DNA of 64,000 bases, from contig CAYMEK010000008.1 of the NCBI GenBank assembly GCA_964389305.1, forward strand, positions 1 through 64,000. Direction: 5' to 3'. Under the pieces are notes generated by a model, which saw only the letters and a list, made by a program, of their open reading frames with translations, had not been told where the DNA came from and searched no databases. Position numbers and translations under genes: made by a program. This document shows positions 62,368 to 64,000 of this stretch, piece after piece; positions within the stretch are counted from its first letter, which is position 1; the number at the start of each line of letters is the position of its first letter. The DNA is from CAYMEK01 sp964389305. GTDB lineage: Bacteria > Spirochaetota > Spirochaetia > SZUA-6 > DRHE01.

Positions 62368-62677
62368 TCTGCAGATCGTATTCAGCCAGATGAGCCACGT
62401 CGGCAAAGAACAAGCGGTTCAGAGGGACGTAAGCCCTCAGTACCAGTTCGTTCAGGGCAGTGAGATGGTTCAAAAGGCGGAGCACGACGATAGCGCGGTA
62501 AACCAGCCACGGGAGGTCAGCGAAGGACCGGAGAAAGTCAGTGACGAGGAAGAGTCGGAGGGCAAGCAGCATGCACGCAGCCAGGGGAAGTCGGAAGGAC
62601 AGCGGAAAGAGAGCCCTGAAGAGAGGGAAGTCTTTGAAGATCCGGACCTGGGGCATCATATAGACCTGCTGGGCTGA
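62348..62677 (+). CDS. Small charged protein, unknown function
   Basis: 109 aa from ATG 62348, which overlaps the fapA end by 20 bases. The N-terminus PLLPIDLQIVFSQMSHVGKE is ordered; from about residue 40 it is an extreme Glu/Lys/Gln/Ser-rich, disordered tail. I do not know a family. The place between fapA and cheW with tight spacing suggests a flagellar or chemotaxis accessory role. Confidence 0.6.
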   Translation: MPLLPIDLQIVFSQMSHVGKEQAVQRDVSPQYQFVQGSEMVQKAEHDDSAVNQPREVSEGPEKVSDEEESEGKQHARSQGKSEGQRKESPEEREVFEDPDLGHHIDLLG

Positions 62678-62692
62678 AGCGGACGGGGATCA

Positions 62693-63154
62693 TTGGAACG
62701 GTTCATTCTGTATCTCGCCCTGCTCATTGCAGGATACTTTATTATCTACGCGATTCTCAAAAAAAAAATAACTGCGTCGATGGACCCCCACGCCGTCCTC
62801 CAGAAGATACGCGAGGAAGTCGACCGGATCATCGTCGGTCTTAACTCCACAACGGACAGAAACATCACCTTGCTCGAAGACAGGGTCAAGAGCCTTGCCG
62901 ATATGCTGCAACAGGCCGACAAGAAAATAGGGGTGTTGAGACGAGAGACCGAAAAACACGAGCTGGCGGCCAAGCTGTACTCCGAGCTGGCGGGAAAAAA
63001 GGCAACTGAGCCCGAAGAACAGCCGGAGGATGTGCACAGCCGAGTCGTGAAGCTGCACCGGGAGGGAGTTACGCCGTCGGTGATCGGCAAGAAGCTCGGG
63101 ATCACCCAGGCGGAGATCGAGCTGATCCTTTCTCTTGCGGAAAAGAACAGATAA
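62693..63154 (+). CDS. Membrane-anchored coiled-coil protein with HTH-like tail
   Basis: 153 aa from TTG 62693 (start tentative). N-terminal membrane helix (about 3-22), coiled coil (about 38-90) and a C-terminal HTH-like segment (VVKLHREGVTPSVIGKKLGITQAEIELIL). The same layout of membrane anchor, coiled coil and HTH-like end is seen in DUF6115/DUF2802-type proteins near flagellar genes. Function unknown. Confidence 0.65.
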   Translation: MERFILYLALLIAGYFIIYAILKKKITASMDPHAVLQKIREEVDRIIVGLNSTTDRNITLLEDRVKSLADMLQQADKKIGVLRRETEKHELAAKLYSELAGKKATEPEEQPEDVHSRVVKLHREGVTPSVIGKKLGITQAEIELILSLAEKNR

Positions 63155-63170
63155 CCGATGGGGCGGTGGT

Positions 63171-63614
63171 ATGCCAAAACGGTATGTGGTGTTCAGCATC
63201 GGTGAGGGGCAATTTGCCATCCCGTTGGCGGAGGTTTCCCGTATAGTACGCTATGAGAATGTCACGGATGTTCCCACCGCTCCTCCCTTTGTGGACGGAG
63301 TAATAAACCTGGCCGGTGAGGTAATCCCCGTGGTAAACCTGCCGCGGCGTCTGTCCCTGACCGGTGCCGAGACAACCCGGAAGAACCGGGTAATCGTGGT
63401 GCAGAAGCAGGAACGACGCTACGGGCTGCTTGTGCATGGCGTACGGGAGATCCTTGAGCTGGAGCAGGACAGTGTCGCCCCGGAGGCAGCCTCGGTGTTC
63501 GGGATGAAACCTGAGTTTGTATTGGGAATCGCCAGGAACAGGGAGAAGCTGCTGGTTTTGCTGGACATCTTCAAAGTTCTCTCTACGCCTCCGGAAGTCC
63601 CTATCAGGGAGTGA
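63171..63614 (+). CDS. cheW: Chemotaxis coupling protein CheW
   Basis: 147 aa from ATG 63171 (an upstream in-frame stretch from 63135 lacks homology). YVVFSIGEGQFAIPLAEVSRIVRYENVTDVP, here split as YVVFSIGEGQFAIPL and VSRIVRYE, plus FVDGVINLAGEVIPVVNLPRRL are CheW signatures. Links receptors to CheA. cheA starts 4 bases after its stop. Confidence 0.95.
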   Translation: MPKRYVVFSIGEGQFAIPLAEVSRIVRYENVTDVPTAPPFVDGVINLAGEVIPVVNLPRRLSLTGAETTRKNRVIVVQKQERRYGLLVHGVREILELEQDSVAPEAASVFGMKPEFVLGIARNREKLLVLLDIFKVLSTPPEVPIRE

Positions 63615-63618
63615 CGGG

Positions 63619-64000
63619 ATGCCGGCGGATATTGATGAGCAGAGGCTTCTGCGGGCTTTTCTCGAAGAGGCGGAAGAGCTTCTGGAGAAACTCAACCATA
63701 GTCTGTTGGGATTAGAGAAAGATACCACCAACCCGCGCTTGATCAACGAAATCTTCCGGTTGACCCACTCCTTAAAATCCGAATCTGCCCTGCTGGGCTT
63801 TTCACGCCTCGGCGAGCTGGCTCACCGGTTGGAAGATGTTTTTGACAGGATCCGGGCGGGAGGGTTGTCCCTTACCCGGCCTCTTATGGACGCCGTATTT
63901 TCTGCAGCGGATCTGGTCCATGAAATGATCGCCAGAATCTCTGCGGGCCGAAGTGACGCCGACCTTGATACGGCGGCGGTGGCTCTTGAGCTTACCAATC
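63619..64000 (+). CDS. cheA: Chemotaxis histidine kinase CheA (partial, runs off right edge)
   Basis: 127 residues are visible from ATG 63619 to the edge, no stop. They form the P1 (HPt) domain with phospho-accepting His50 in FRLTHSLKSESALLGF; the usual HSIKG is HSLKS here. Kinase, dimerisation and CheW-like domains must lie beyond the window. Confidence 0.88.
   Translation, partial: MPADIDEQRLLRAFLEEAEELLEKLNHSLLGLEKDTTNPRLINEIFRLTHSLKSESALLGFSRLGELAHRLEDVFDRIRAGGLSLTRPLMDAVFSAADLVHEMIARISAGRSDADLDTAAVALELTN

Noticed and set aside
60385..62406. 673-aa minus-strand open frame opposite fapA
   Set aside because: Covers fapA exactly in antisense, has no recognisable domain, and arises from the GC-rich codon use of the real gene.

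Overview
The window (about 64 kb, GC-rich) looks like a chromosomal segment of a spirochaete (Spirochaetota, probably order Spirochaetales). Evidence: one flagellar supercluster with the spirochaete gene order and spirochaete-typical parts (FlbB-like collar protein, FlbD, FliY-type switch protein, FapA/DUF342 protein), and a hook protein FlgE whose Lys165 and Cys178 match the lysinoalanine cross-link residues reported for Treponema denticola. No rRNA, tRNA, insertion sequence, phage or CRISPR array was seen. No convincing rho-independent terminator was found.

Layout. 1-5.2 kb is accessory metabolism on mixed strands: a partial URO-D-family methyltransferase and its corrinoid protein (minus), a GH2 beta-glucuronidase (plus) and a class III CoA-transferase (minus). 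A nucleoside-phosphorylase-like gene stands alone at 5.4-6.1 kb. 6.2-15.5 kb is a compact plus-strand run: ribbon-helix-helix protein, tandem Usp, Pcm, a DegT homologue without its PLP lysine, NAD kinase, RecN, two uncharacterised proteins, an M23 peptidase-like protein and a methyltransferase. 15.6-17.9 kb encodes a DUF4912 protein and a GH57 branching enzyme. A small minus-strand pair (DUF1820-like, STAS) follows.

18.8-27.6 kb is a reduced dcw cluster (mraZ, rsmH, ftsL, murF, mraY, ftsW, ftsQ, ftsA, ftsZ). ftsI and murE/D/G/C are absent from it. 27.6-35.3 kb is a DNA-processing and protease block (xerD, TPR lipoprotein, dprA, topA, xerC, hslV, hslU). From 35.3 kb to about 60.4 kb runs a nearly gapless flagellar operon: flgB-flgC-fliE-fliF-fliG-fliH-fliI-fliJ-flbB-fliK-flgD-flgE-flbD-motA-motB-fliL-fliM-fliY-fliO-fliP-fliQ-fliR-flhB-flhA-flhF-flhG-hypothetical-fliA. 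It continues into fapA, two small proteins, cheW and the start of cheA at the right edge. Many genes overlap by 1-14 bases and many start with GTG or TTG, which suggests translational coupling.

The most unusual element is a 280-base structured repeat array between fliG and fliH (39385-39664). It has a 57-base core unit, then two 99-base units. Each 99-base unit carries two extra hairpins with GNRA-type tetraloops and covarying stems. The array holds six GGAGG motifs and is bounded by a 9-base direct repeat, one copy of which is the fliH ribosome-binding site. It looks like an insertion or expansion that acts as mRNA structure inside the operon.
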